Shown here: in pieces, positions 30,258 to 38,334 of the stretch
How the letters are laid out: each line of letters starts with the position of its first letter
Position numbering within the stretch: the stretch's first letter is position 1
From: Achromobacter anxifer
Lineage (GTDB): Bacteria; Pseudomonadota; Gammaproteobacteria; Burkholderiales; Burkholderiaceae_B
Assembly: GCF_903652925.1 (NCBI RefSeq)
Contig: NZ_CAHLAR010000002.1
Coordinates: 248,001-312,000 of the forward strand
Length of the DNA: 64,000 bases
Direction: 5' to 3'
Position numbers and translations under genes: made by a program
The notes under the pieces: generated by a model
The model's input: only the letters and a program-made list of their open reading frames with translations
Told to the model about the DNA's origin: nothing
Databases searched by the model: none

Positions 30258-30477
30258 GGCTAGACGGGATGGGGACGGATCGGTGACAAAACGTTGGCGA
30301 ATTATTGACGATTTGTTGATATGCCCGTATCGGGGATAACCCGTGTACGACATCCCGGAAATCCCGGTCGCAGCGGCTCCAGCCCGTCAAAAACGTAATC
30401 CCGCTATCCGCTTTCTGTCTGCCTCGCCTTCCTAGAATCGGTGCGTGCATTTCCGGCACGATACATAGGAGTTACGC

Positions 30478-30786
30478 ATGCAGATGATCCGCAAAGCCGC
30501 ATTGATCCTGGCGCTGTCGACCGCCGCCTCGGGCGCCGCGCTGGCCCAGGCGGCGCCGCCGCCGGCAGGCCTGGCCAGCCCTTACGGTCCGTCGTTGACG
30601 CGCGCCGAAGTGCTGGCCGACTTGGCGTTGTGGAAGCGCGCCGGCGTGGACCGGTACTGGCGCGGCGAAGAGACGCCGGACATCTACAGCCTGGAGTACA
30701 AGGCGGCGTTTGCGGAGTATTACCGGCTGCGCTCGGGGCCTGAGTATCAGGCTGAAGTGCAGCGCCAGAACGCGTTGCGCCGATAG
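30478..30786 (+). CDS. DUF4148 domain exported small protein
   Basis: 102 residues. A Sec signal peptide (MQMIRKAALILALSTAAS, cleavage after LAQA) is followed by SLTRAEVLADLALWKRAGV, the DUF4148 core common in Burkholderiales, where many paralogues occur with no known role. AGGAG lies 7 bases before the start. Confidence 0.87.
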   Translation: MQMIRKAALILALSTAASGAALAQAAPPPAGLASPYGPSLTRAEVLADLALWKRAGVDRYWRGEETPDIYSLEYKAAFAEYYRLRSGPEYQAEVQRQNALRR

Positions 30787-30814
30787 CCGCCAGGGCGAAG
30801 CAGGAAAGCCCGGC

Positions 30815-31183
30815 GTGCTTGCCTTCCCGGTAATCAATCCTCCCGAGTCCAGTCCCAGCTTGCGGCTTGCCGACCTGGAGCTGGACTTGCTGCGTTGCCG
30901 TGCCTATCGCAACGGGCAGCTTCTGCCGCTGACGCCGAAGGAATTCGATCTGCTGATGTTCCTGATGCAGCGGCCCGGCGTCGTGTGCCTGGGATGGGAG
31001 CTGGCCGAGCAGGTCTGGAAGATGAAGCTGCACATTCACGACAAGCGCGATTTCAAGTCCCATGCGGTGGCGGTTGCGATGCGCCGATTGCGCAGGAAGG
31101 TCGATGCCGGTCCCGGGCCGAGACTGCTGCATACGATACGGGGCGGCAGCTACATGCTGAGCGCAGCGCCGCTTGCGGGCTGA
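30815..31183 (+). CDS. Stand-alone OmpR/PhoB-type DNA-binding domain protein
   Basis: About 122 residues from a GTG start with AGGAA upstream; no in-frame ATG is closer to the domain. The protein is only the Trans_reg_C winged helix: LTPKEFDLLMFLMQRPG, then FKSHAVAVAMRRLRRKVD and LLHTIRGGSYML. There is no receiver domain, so it cannot be a classical response regulator. It follows the DUF4148 gene by 28 bases and may be co-transcribed. Start uncertain. Confidence 0.75.
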   Translation: MLAFPVINPPESSPSLRLADLELDLLRCRAYRNGQLLPLTPKEFDLLMFLMQRPGVVCLGWELAEQVWKMKLHIHDKRDFKSHAVAVAMRRLRRKVDAGPGPRLLHTIRGGSYMLSAAPLAG

Positions 31184-31222
31184 GCAAGCCGGTGTAGGGC
31201 CGCGGGCAAGCGTCATTGGCGC

Positions 31223-31251
31223 AAAAAAAGCGCGCGCCCGAAAGGCGCGCG
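31223..31251 (-). terminator. Rho-independent terminator of the porin gene
   Basis: On the minus strand a perfect 8-bp GC stem (CGCGCGCC / GGCGCGCG) with a CGAAA-type loop is followed by seven Ts. It lies 99 bases beyond the porin stop. Confidence 0.85.
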
Positions 31252-31349
31252 GCGATCATCTGGCCTTCCCTTCGCGGAGGAGGGCACGATCAAGGGAGTC
31301 CCTGCATACAGCTTGTCATGAAAGCGAGAGAGGCGGGGACGCGCCCAGC

Positions 31350-32507
31350 TTAGAAGCGGTGGCGGATGCCCATGTTCACTTCGGTGGCCTTGGCGTTGTC
31401 CTGGAAGCCCCAATTGGTGGTGTAGGACGCGACCGCATAGAGGTCGGTGCGCTTGGACAGGTTGTAGTTGTAGCCGAGGCTATAGGTGTTGCTGGTGGCG
31501 TCGTCGCCCGTCAGCAGCGTGTTGTTGGCATCGGCGCGCTGCCACGAGGCGAACGCGCCGCCGGATTTGCCGACCGGCGCGGCCAGCGCCACCATGTACG
31601 AATTGGAGCGGAAGCCCTTCACGAAGGCATACGACGGCGTGCCGGCGAAGGAGCCTATGCTGCCGCCGTTGGGAAAGCTCTTGCCGGCGAACCAGCCGTC
31701 GGTCATGCGGTTGTAGGCGAGGGCGACCTTGACGACTTCAAAGTCGTAGGAGCCGCCGATGATGTAGGAGCGCGGCGTGGCGTCGACCTGGTCCTGGCTC
31801 AGCTTGTTCGAGGCGTTGAGCTGGTCGTAGGTGGCGAAGCCCATGAGCGGGCCGTTGTCGTAGCGCAGGCCGGCCGTGATGGCGCGCGTGTTGTCCGCGG
31901 TGGCGAAGCCGGTCTGGGCGACGCGGCGGTCGTCGGCGTTGAAGGCGTAGCCCACCGCGCCCTTGAAGCCGCCCATCGACGGGGTTTCATAGACCAGCAG
32001 GTTGTCGTAGCGGACGTAGTAAGCCGAACTGAAGCCCAGGCCCGCGCCGGTGTTCAGCTGATTGAAGCCACCGCCGAACGACGAGCCGAACATGCCGGAG
32101 AAGTAGCGCGCGGCGATGTTGTACTGCCGGCCCAGGCGGAATTCGCCCCAGTCGGCGCTGCCCAGGCCCACGGTGGCTTCGCGGCCGAACAGGCGGCCGC
32201 TTTGCAGCGAATTGCCGTTGCGGCTGTCGTAGCCGGATTCCAGCTGGAAGAGCGCGTACAGGCCATCGCCCAGGTCTTCCTTGCCGCGCAGGCCCCAGCG
32301 CGAGCCCGCGGTGGTGCCGGTGGTGGAACCGATGCGGCTGCTGTCGATGCGGGTGCGGTTGCCGGTGGCGGGGTCGGTATAGGAGCCGTCGACATTGGTG
32401 TAGCCGATGCCGGTATCGATAAGGCCGTAGAGGGTGACGGAAGACGATTGCGCGTAGGCGGCGCCGGACAGGGCCGTGGCGGCCGCCGCGACGTATAGCT
32501 TTTTCAT
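31350..32507 (-). CDS. Gram-negative porin (outer membrane, Porin_4 type)
   Basis: 385 residues. Signal peptide MKKLYVAAAATALSGAAYA, then the porin start SSSVTLYGLIDTGIGYTN and RWGLRGKEDLGDGLYALFQLE. The chain has alternating beta strands and ends in Phe (MGIRHRF), the outer-membrane targeting signal. It matches the 16-strand trimeric general porins of Bordetella and Burkholderia. Met 32507 starts the signal. A terminator follows. Confidence 0.94.
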   Translation of the reverse strand: MKKLYVAAAATALSGAAYAQSSSVTLYGLIDTGIGYTNVDGSYTDPATGNRTRIDSSRIGSTTGTTAGSRWGLRGKEDLGDGLYALFQLESGYDSRNGNSLQSGRLFGREATVGLGSADWGEFRLGRQYNIAARYFSGMFGSSFGGGFNQLNTGAGLGFSSAYYVRYDNLLVYETPSMGGFKGAVGYAFNADDRRVAQTGFATADNTRAITAGLRYDNGPLMGFATYDQLNASNKLSQDQVDATPRSYIIGGSYDFEVVKVALAYNRMTDGWFAGKSFPNGGSIGSFAGTPSYAFVKGFRSNSYMVALAAPVGKSGGAFASWQRADANNTLLTGDDATSNTYSLGYNYNLSKRTDLYAVASYTTNWGFQDNAKATEVNMGIRHRF

Positions 32508-32710
32508 GAGGGACTCCGGGTGCGGGAAAGATCGAGTTGCGTCAGGCCGCAAGGAAGCCATGGAAGTGCATGTCTTCTGGCGGATTGGCGGGGCCAGTGT
32601 GACGGCCGGCGTCCGACAATCCACGGTCGCCGCAATTACAAATTCGATCGTTCCGGAGTCCCGGTTTTGTCATGTACGCGTGGGCGTGGTCCGCGCATGC
32701 GGGAACACGC

Positions 32711-33184
32711 TTATCCCTCCAGCCCCCCCAGATCCGGCGGGCGGTTCTCGATGATGGCTTCCATGCTGAAGAACCCCGTCACCGTGGACAGTTCGAAATC
32801 GGTGATGAGTTTTTGATAGAAGCGGTCGTAGCCGGCCATGCCGCGGCAGACCACCTTGATCAGGTAGTCCCAGTCCCCGCCGATGCGGTAGAACTCCGTC
32901 ACCTCGGGCAGGCGTTCCACGTGCTGGCGAAAGCCGTCGGCCCAGGCCTTGGCGTGGTGGCTGGTGCGGATCATCACGAAGACCGTCAGGTCCAGCCCCA
33001 GTTCGACCAGATTGACCTCGGCCCGCGTGCCGCGAATGATGCCGCAGGCGTTCAGGCGCTGCAGCCTGCGCCAGCAGGCGTTTTGCGACAGGCCGACGCG
33101 ATCGGCCAGTTCGCGTTGCGACAGCGCGCCGTCCTTTTGCAGGCAGGAGATGATATTCAGATCAAATTTGTCTATTTTTTCCAT
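32711..33184 (-). CDS. Lrp/AsnC family transcriptional regulator
   Basis: 157 residues. N-terminal helix-turn-helix (DKFDLNIISCLQKDGALSQRELADRVGLSQNACWRRLQRL) and a C-terminal RAM ligand-binding domain (GGDWDYLIKVVCRGMAGYDRF). Divergent from the class V aminotransferase with a 108-base AT-rich spacer, which implies that it controls that gene in response to an amino acid. This regulatory link is inference from position. Confidence 0.92.
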   Translation of the reverse strand: MEKIDKFDLNIISCLQKDGALSQRELADRVGLSQNACWRRLQRLNACGIIRGTRAEVNLVELGLDLTVFVMIRTSHHAKAWADGFRQHVERLPEVTEFYRIGGDWDYLIKVVCRGMAGYDRFYQKLITDFELSTVTGFFSMEAIIENRPPDLGGLEG

Positions 33185-33292
33185 ATAAAAGATCAAATGA
33201 CCCAAATATGAGGTTTTTCGGCAAAATTTAGGTGATGTTTCAACTTTCCTTCCATCGTATGATATTCCGCTGTACTTAGGAATATCCCTGAC

Positions 33293-34777
33293 ATGAATAC
33301 CCCCACCAAAACGGCGCCCGCCAAGGCCACGCCGTTGCAGCAGTTCCAAGCAAGCCTGAAGACGGATGACGTCGCCGCGGCGCTGGCCGACGGCCTGATC
33401 GGCAAGGACGCCGTGGTCGACGGCCCCTATGGCATCAAGCCGCTGGTCTATGCGGACTACGTCGCTTCGGGCCGCGCGCTGATGCAGGTGGAGCGTTTCG
33501 TGCTGGAACAGGTGCTGCCTTACTACGCCAACTCGCATACCGAGGCCTCCTATTGCGGCGGCTTCATCACGCGGTTGCGGCGCGAGGCGCGCGCGGCGAT
33601 TGCGCGCTGCTGCGGCGCGGGCGACAAGCATGCGGTGATCTTTGCGGGTTCGGGCGCGACGGCGGGGATCAACCGGCTGGTGCACCTGTTCGGCGTGCGC
33701 GAGGCCATTGCCGCGGGCCGCAAGGTCCGCGTGATCATCGGGCCTTATGAACACCATTCGAACATCCTGCCTTGGCGCGAATGCGGCGCGGAGATCGTCG
33801 AGCTGGCCGAAAGCGCCGCAGGCGGACCGGAGCTGACGCAGTTGGACGCGGCATTGCAGGCCGGGGAAGGCGCGCTGGTCATCTGCGCGTTGTCGGCGGC
33901 TTCCAACGTGACGGGCATCGTCGCGGACGTGGCGCAAGTGACGCGCCGGGTCAAGGCCGCGGGCGCGAAGATGCTGTGGGACTATGCCGGCGGCGCGCCT
34001 TACCTGCCGATGCAGATGTCGCCGGCCGCCGACGCGGCCATCGACGCCATTGTTTTTTCGCCGCACAAGTTCATCGGCGGCCCGGGCGCTTCGGGCGTGC
34101 TGATCGTGCGCCGCGACGCGGTGCTGGACACCAAGCCGACCTGGCCGGGCGGCGGCACGGTCCGTTTCGTGTCGCCCGTCGGACATGACTACAGCGGCAG
34201 CCTGGAAGCGCGCGAGGAAGCGGGCACGCCGAACGTGGTGGGCGATATTCGCGCTGCGCTGGTGCTGCTGGTGAAGGAGGCCCTGGGCGCCGATTTCATG
34301 CGCCAGCGCAACGAACACTTCGTGCGGCGCGCGCTGGCCAGATGGCAGGGCGCGGCGCAGCTGGAACTGCTGGGTTCGCTGACGGCGAGCCGCCTGCCGA
34401 TCTTTTCCTTCCGCGTGCGCAACGGCCGCGGCGGCTATGTGCACCAGCAGTTGGTGACGCGCATGCTGAGCGACCGCTTCGGCATCCAGGCGCGCGGCGG
34501 CTGCGCCTGCGCGGGGCCCTATGTGCATCGCCTGCTGGACATCGGCGCGGACGAATCGCTGCAGATGCGCCAGGCCATCCTGGACGGCCGCGAGATGGAA
34601 AAGCCGGGCTTCATCCGGCTGAACTTCAGCGTGCTGCTGCCGGACGAGAAGGCCGATTTCATCCTGGATTCGGTCCTGGCGCTGGCCGCCGACGCGACCG
34701 AGTTCGAGGACCGCTACGGCTTCGATCCCAGCCGTGCCATCTTCTTCCCGCACAGCGCCGAACAGCAGGCCGCCTGA
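33293..34777 (+). CDS. Class V aminotransferase / cysteine-desulfurase-like protein
   Basis: 494 residues with the PLP fold type I class V layout: YADYVASGRAL, HTEASYCGGF, GATAGINRLVHLFG, WDYAGGAPYLP, and the Schiff-base lysine in SPHKFIGGPG near residue 258. A GGCACAGPYVHRLL segment with two cysteines lies where desulfurases hold their catalytic cysteine. The enzyme could act on cysteine, selenocysteine or another amino acid. It is divergent from an Lrp regulator. Confidence 0.88.
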   Translation: MNTPTKTAPAKATPLQQFQASLKTDDVAAALADGLIGKDAVVDGPYGIKPLVYADYVASGRALMQVERFVLEQVLPYYANSHTEASYCGGFITRLRREARAAIARCCGAGDKHAVIFAGSGATAGINRLVHLFGVREAIAAGRKVRVIIGPYEHHSNILPWRECGAEIVELAESAAGGPELTQLDAALQAGEGALVICALSAASNVTGIVADVAQVTRRVKAAGAKMLWDYAGGAPYLPMQMSPAADAAIDAIVFSPHKFIGGPGASGVLIVRRDAVLDTKPTWPGGGTVRFVSPVGHDYSGSLEAREEAGTPNVVGDIRAALVLLVKEALGADFMRQRNEHFVRRALARWQGAAQLELLGSLTASRLPIFSFRVRNGRGGYVHQQLVTRMLSDRFGIQARGGCACAGPYVHRLLDIGADESLQMRQAILDGREMEKPGFIRLNFSVLLPDEKADFILDSVLALAADATEFEDRYGFDPSRAIFFPHSAEQQAA

Positions 34778-34784
34778 GCCTTGC

Positions 34785-34802
34785 GCCCGCCGCCCGGCGG
34801 GC
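34785..34802. terminator. Bidirectional hairpin between convergent genes
   Basis: Perfect 7-bp stem GCCCGCC / GGCGGGC with a 4-base loop between the aminotransferase stop and the stop of the minus-strand gene at 34806. No T-run. Confidence 0.5.
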
Positions 34803-34805
34803 CGC

Positions 34806-35171
34806 TCAATCCTTCATGTGGGGGCCGCAGGTCCTGATCCATGCGGCCTTTTCGTCCGTCAGCTTGTCGGACGCATCGCCCAGGGCCCGCGCCATCTTTT
34901 CCGGAAACTCCACGCCCTTGCGGCGGCAGGCCTCGAAGTCGTCGGCCAGCGAGAACCGGGCATCCAGCAGGTCCAGCCGGCCCTGGCACAGCGTGCGATT
35001 CAGCTGCAGATCATTGGCCGCCTCGCGCGTGCGCTGCACGTCTTGCGCCCGATCGATGCGCGTCTGCTCGGCCTGGACCTGCGCGACGCAGTCGTCCGCG
35101 AACGCGGGCGCGCTGGCGCAGGCCGCGGAAAGCAGCAGGACGGCGAGGGTGGGGCGGATGAGGGCGGCCAT
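34806..35171 (-). CDS. Small exported protein, unknown function
   Basis: 121 residues. Signal peptide MAALIRPTLAVLLLSAACASAPAFA, then a mature helical protein with a few cysteines (DDCVAQVQAEQTRIDRAQ, CQGRLDLLD, FEACRRKG, CGPHMKD). Not a family I recognise. The Met at 35171 begins the signal peptide; the upstream open stretch is not coding-like. It is the last clearly chromosomal gene before the prophage. Confidence 0.7.
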   Translation of the reverse strand: MAALIRPTLAVLLLSAACASAPAFADDCVAQVQAEQTRIDRAQDVQRTREAANDLQLNRTLCQGRLDLLDARFSLADDFEACRRKGVEFPEKMARALGDASDKLTDEKAAWIRTCGPHMKD

Positions 35172-35415
35172 GCGGGATACCTGATGAATGCGATGGGAAT
35201 GGGCTGCATCATAACTGCTGCATAAAGCCTGCACGCCGCGGCTGCCAGACCCTTGCGGACACTGCATGGAAAACCAGTATGGCAAATCATGCGAAGCCGT
35301 CTACCATCGCTGACAGCTCCATGATTTCCACGATCCGGCCCGCCACGAGCGCCGGACGCAATCAATCCGGCTGAAGTTCTGTTTTATCAACACCTTGCGT
35401 TGGAGATGAAAGAGA

Positions 35416-35460
35416 ATGACTGATACGACGACATGCCCGGAGACGCCCGTAAATGCTTGA
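35416..35460 (+). pseudogene. Possible 5' stump of the host gene interrupted by the prophage
   Basis: In the 321-base gap between the exported protein and integrase there is a 14-codon frame MTDTTTCPETPVNA ending in TGA, with GGAG and AAAGAG upstream of the ATG. It stops 33 bases before the integrase end. The simplest reading is the N-terminus of a host gene whose remainder lies past the right end of the prophage, outside this window. Chance is a real alternative for so short a frame. Confidence 0.35.
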
Positions 35461-35477
35461 TGTAGGGTCGCCGTTCA

Positions 35478-35491
35478 ATTAGACGTCTAAT
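35478..35491. other. Perfect 14-bp palindrome beside the integrase stop; candidate left attachment region
   Basis: ATTAGACGTCTAAT is a perfect inverted repeat whose last base is 1 base from the integrase stop codon. The attachment core of such phages usually lies just past the integrase gene, so attL should be in about 35430-35492. The other att copy is outside the window and the core cannot be defined. Confidence 0.45.
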
Positions 35492-35492
35492 A

Positions 35493-36452
35493 CTATGCCT
35501 TGTCTTTTGATGGCCCCTTGACCACTTTCACGCGCTTGTCACGCAGATAAATTTCGGTAGTCCGACGATCAGAATGGCCCAGGAGCGCCATCGGATCTAC
35601 GCCTTGGGCGTCCGCGTGGGTGCCCGCCATAGCCCGAATGTCGTGAAGGGTAGCGTCAGGAACTTTGGCCTTTGCAGCTGCGCGCTTGAATTCTCGCCAC
35701 ACATTGGTATGCGCTCGTGGCTTGTCGTCGCGGGACCCCAGCAAGTAGCGCTTGTTACGCACGACTTCACGGGCTCGTTCGACCGCCGCCGCGAGTTCAG
35801 GTGTCCAGCCAACAATCAGCTGCTTACCGGTCTTCTGCTGCTGGAAGTAGATGCCGCGTTCAAGGATGTGCTCCTCTTCTATCTCCAAGACATCGCCGAT
35901 GCGCTGTGCGGTGAGATAGCAAATGTCCATGATGCACTGCATCCACGGTTGAGATGCCTTGTGAATCGCATCGTATTCCTCATGGCTGAGCAGGCGATCA
36001 CGAGACCGAGTGGTGAATCGCTTTACGCTAACGCATGGGTTGCTCTCAACCTTCCCACGGTCCAATGCCCACTGGAAGGTCAGATTGAGAACGGTCAGCA
36101 GCCTATTGGCGCGGCCATACTGATGCGAATAGGCATCCATCATCTCAACTACATGGCCGTGCTTGACCTGGTCTGGGTGGAAATTCGCGAAGACGTTCTT
36201 GAGGGTGGCAGCTGCGGGGCGGTAAAGCCGTTCAGTTGCAGGGGAGACATCTTTGATCAGATGGGGAAGCGCGGCATCAATGAGCGCCGGCAGACCTTCC
36301 TTTGGCACTGAGACAATCCGCGCATATTCCATCAAAGCGCTTTGCAGATCGGTGCCGATCTTGCGCCATTTACCGCCCTTGACGTACCAGAACGCCCCGT
36401 GCTTCTGGTAAACGCAGGCTGGGAGATGCCGATCCTTGGTTCTTGGTCGCAT
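35493..36452 (-). CDS. int: Phage tyrosine-recombinase integrase
   Basis: 319 residues with the full catalytic set: Arg184 in LTAQRIGDVL, His270 and Arg273 in LHDIRAMAGTHA, His293 in LGHSDRRT and the nucleophile Tyr302 in TEIYLR. The N-terminal arm-binding part is short (YQKHGAFWYVKGGKWRKIG). Catalyses insertion and excision at att. It is the last gene of the leftward early operon; its first 83 bases overlap the DUF4224 gene in another frame. Confidence 0.95.
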   Translation of the reverse strand: MRPRTKDRHLPACVYQKHGAFWYVKGGKWRKIGTDLQSALMEYARIVSVPKEGLPALIDAALPHLIKDVSPATERLYRPAAATLKNVFANFHPDQVKHGHVVEMMDAYSHQYGRANRLLTVLNLTFQWALDRGKVESNPCVSVKRFTTRSRDRLLSHEEYDAIHKASQPWMQCIMDICYLTAQRIGDVLEIEEEHILERGIYFQQQKTGKQLIVGWTPELAAAVERAREVVRNKRYLLGSRDDKPRAHTNVWREFKRAAAKAKVPDATLHDIRAMAGTHADAQGVDPMALLGHSDRRTTEIYLRDKRVKVVKGPSKDKA

Positions 36453-36609
36453 GGCCTAGTGCTGCCTCCATAGCGGCCCGAAGAACCACAGGGGTTCCAT
36501 CAGGGCGGATTTTGAATGGGATAGCAAGGAACTTGAGGGCTTCGATCTGCCCAGCTTTCCTGGCCTTCCCGGTAAGTTCGATCAGTTCCTCTTGGGAAAG
36601 CGTGAGCAT
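36370..36609 (-). CDS. DUF4224 protein, probable excisionase-like partner of integrase
   Basis: 79 residues. The N-terminal half LSQEELIELTGKARKAGQIEALKFLAIPFKIRPDGTPVV fits DUF4224, a small family encoded just before phage integrases. A recombination directionality role is inferred from this position only. Its 3' 83 bases overlap the integrase start in another frame, suggesting coupled translation. Confidence 0.8.
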   Translation of the reverse strand: MLTLSQEELIELTGKARKAGQIEALKFLAIPFKIRPDGTPVVLRAAMEAALGHATKNQGSASPSLRLPEARGVLVRQGR

Positions 36610-36633
36610 ATCGCCTCCAAAACGAAGCCCGCG

Positions 36634-37173
36634 CTAGGCGGGCTGTTGAATCTGCTTCCGGGCTATCTGTAGTAGCCGGGGGTCGGCCTTCGTCAGTACA
36701 TCCAGGAGAAGGCGCTTTTCCTCCAGGTAGGTCACGGCAAACTTTGGGTCATGCTGGACGATGCTGCTGGTGTTGCTGATGAGGTCGGCGGCCTTGATGG
36801 TTTGAACCCATCCAGGAGCGCCCGATAAGCGGTCGCGGGATAGGCGCTTGCGTTCGGTGCGGTTACCTTGTTCCAGGTCGGACAGGAACCAGACGCCGCG
36901 CACCACTGCTTCCACTTCGGTCATCGAGTAGTCGCTATTGATTCCAAGGTGGTCCCACAGGCCAACTGTGGTGACGCCCTGATCCTCCATGCAGTCGTGT
37001 AGCCAAGCAGTGGCGATCATGACTTCTGGGTGAATAATCTGCCATTCCACTACCGTTGCTACGATTCCGGCGACTTCCGCCAGATGATCCGTGTACGGGT
37101 TATTGGTGTACTTTCGCCGCTGGTCCTTGTGAACCTTCCGGGCGAACGTCATTGCGTCAAAGGCCAAGCTCAT
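36634..37173 (-). CDS. HD-domain protein resembling small alarmone hydrolases (MESH1-like)
   Basis: 179 residues, the size of MESH1. The RSH hydrolase pattern is seen: FARKVHKDQRRKYTNNPYTDHLAEVA with His30, the HD motif WLHDCMED (His59, Asp60, Glu63, Asp64) and a late IKAADLISNT with Asp130. There is no synthetase domain. Such enzymes remove the 3' pyrophosphate of (p)ppGpp with Mn2+. The start has GGAGG upstream. It lies in the leftward operon; a role in blunting the host stringent response is inference. Confidence 0.72.
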   Translation of the reverse strand: MSLAFDAMTFARKVHKDQRRKYTNNPYTDHLAEVAGIVATVVEWQIIHPEVMIATAWLHDCMEDQGVTTVGLWDHLGINSDYSMTEVEAVVRGVWFLSDLEQGNRTERKRLSRDRLSGAPGWVQTIKAADLISNTSSIVQHDPKFAVTYLEEKRLLLDVLTKADPRLLQIARKQIQQPA

Positions 37174-37224
37174 AAAGCCTCCAGTGCTTCTTTGTGGTGT
37201 CCAGCAGGCGCTGGATTGCATCAG

Positions 37225-37374
37225 TCACTTTTGCGTTACTCCCATCACATAGACGCAATTTGGCGTTACCGCACACATGAGCATTTGCCGCTGCTGTGGT
37301 GGGGCGTGTTCAAGAACGAGGCCGAATGCCAAGGCGACGATCAGCGTTCCGGCGATGGCTTTCCATATGCTCAT
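37225..37374 (-). CDS. Small membrane protein, 49 aa
   Basis: MSIWKAIAGTLIVALAFGLV forms one membrane helix, followed by a short tail with two cysteines. The start overlaps the stop of the upstream methyltransferase (ATGA), supporting its expression. Function unknown. Confidence 0.6.
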   Translation of the reverse strand: MSIWKAIAGTLIVALAFGLVLEHAPPQQRQMLMCAVTPNCVYVMGVTQK

Positions 37375-37868
37375 GGCTGCTCCTTGTTGTCGGTGGCGCT
37401 CGGTTTCATGAACGTCATCCAGTGCGTGTCCGCGCGCTTGCCGCTGGGATGCCCGAACAGAGGCTTGTGCGGCGTCAGCGCCAGAATCTGCGGCGTGCGG
37501 ATCTGGATGGCGTTCCACTTGAAAATCAGGACGCCTTCAGGCTTCAGGACGCGGAAGCACTCCGCGAAGCCCCGCCGCAGATCCTCCTGCCAGTCATCGC
37601 CCAGGATGCCGTACTTGGCGCGCAGCCAGGAATCGCGTCCGGCATGCCGAAGGTGCGGCGGGTCGAACGCCACCAGCCGGAACGACTCGTCCGGGAACGG
37701 CATGGCGCGGAAATCCATGTTCAGGTCCGGTGTGATGCTGAAGGCTCGGCCGTCGCACAGCGTGTGTTCCTCGCTGCGGATATCGCCGAACAGCGCGCGC
37801 TGGTCCTGCCGGTCAAACCACATCATGCGACCGCCGCAGCAGGGGTCCAAGATCGTCGCTTCACTCAT
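37371..37868 (-). CDS. Phage SAM-dependent methyltransferase-like protein
   Basis: 165 residues: ILDPCCGGRMMWFD is a motif I-like SAM site, and LVAFDPPHLRHAG carries a DPPH catalytic motif as in amino-methyltransferases acting on DNA. RVLKPEGVLIFKWN is the following strand. It has no target recognition domain and so may act on DNA with loose specificity or on another substrate. Overlaps both neighbours by a few bases in the early operon. Confidence 0.75.
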   Translation of the reverse strand: MSEATILDPCCGGRMMWFDRQDQRALFGDIRSEEHTLCDGRAFSITPDLNMDFRAMPFPDESFRLVAFDPPHLRHAGRDSWLRAKYGILGDDWQEDLRRGFAECFRVLKPEGVLIFKWNAIQIRTPQILALTPHKPLFGHPSGKRADTHWMTFMKPSATDNKEQP

Positions 37869-38334
37869 TTGCGCCTCCGTCCTTGTTGTCGGGGCGGGCC
37901 AAGATGTGCCGCAGCGCCATTGCGTCCCACCATGCGTTGTGCTGGATCGCCCCATCCAACGTTGTCGGGTAGGAGTCCACGCGGTGGATCTCAAACGACA
38001 GGTGTGGGATAGCCACCATCTGACCCGGAGCGGTGATGATGGCCTGGCAGAAGTAGCGCACGTCGTCCGGCCAATCGGTGTTGATGTGAGGCGACGGATC
38101 ACCATGCAGGAACTCGGCGATGCGGTATGCGCCGCCGTGGTGGTGGCAGTTGACCGCCGAGACGGGCAACGGGACAGCGCGCATGATCGGCAGGACGTTC
38201 TCACGAACCCAGGGTTGTTGCGCGGCGTGGCCCTGGTAGATCAAGTACAAGGAGGCCCCATCCTCCCGCACCAGCGCAAGGGACAGCAGCGGACCGCCGA
38301 ATCCGTCGAACTCGGTATCGAGGTAGTAGTTCAT
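37861..38334 (-). CDS. DEDD-type 3'-5' exoribonuclease-like protein
   Basis: 157 residues. It begins NYYLDTEFDGFGGPLLSLALV, the first DEDD motif (Asp6, Glu8) of the Rv2179c-like/RNase-T-like fold, and ends with IQHNAWWDAMALRHIL, which supplies the last Asp. Other acidic residues lie in between (HINTDWPDDVRYF). Predicted to trim RNA or DNA. Its stop overlaps the methyltransferase start by 8 bases. Confidence 0.75.
   Translation of the reverse strand: MNYYLDTEFDGFGGPLLSLALVREDGASLYLIYQGHAAQQPWVRENVLPIMRAVPLPVSAVNCHHHGGAYRIAEFLHGDPSPHINTDWPDDVRYFCQAIITAPGQMVAIPHLSFEIHRVDSYPTTLDGAIQHNAWWDAMALRHILARPDNKDGGANE

Noticed and set aside
35172-35492. tRNA or tmRNA as integration target
   Set aside because: Read for cloverleaf pattern and CCA-type ends; none seen. 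Protein-gene stump preferred.
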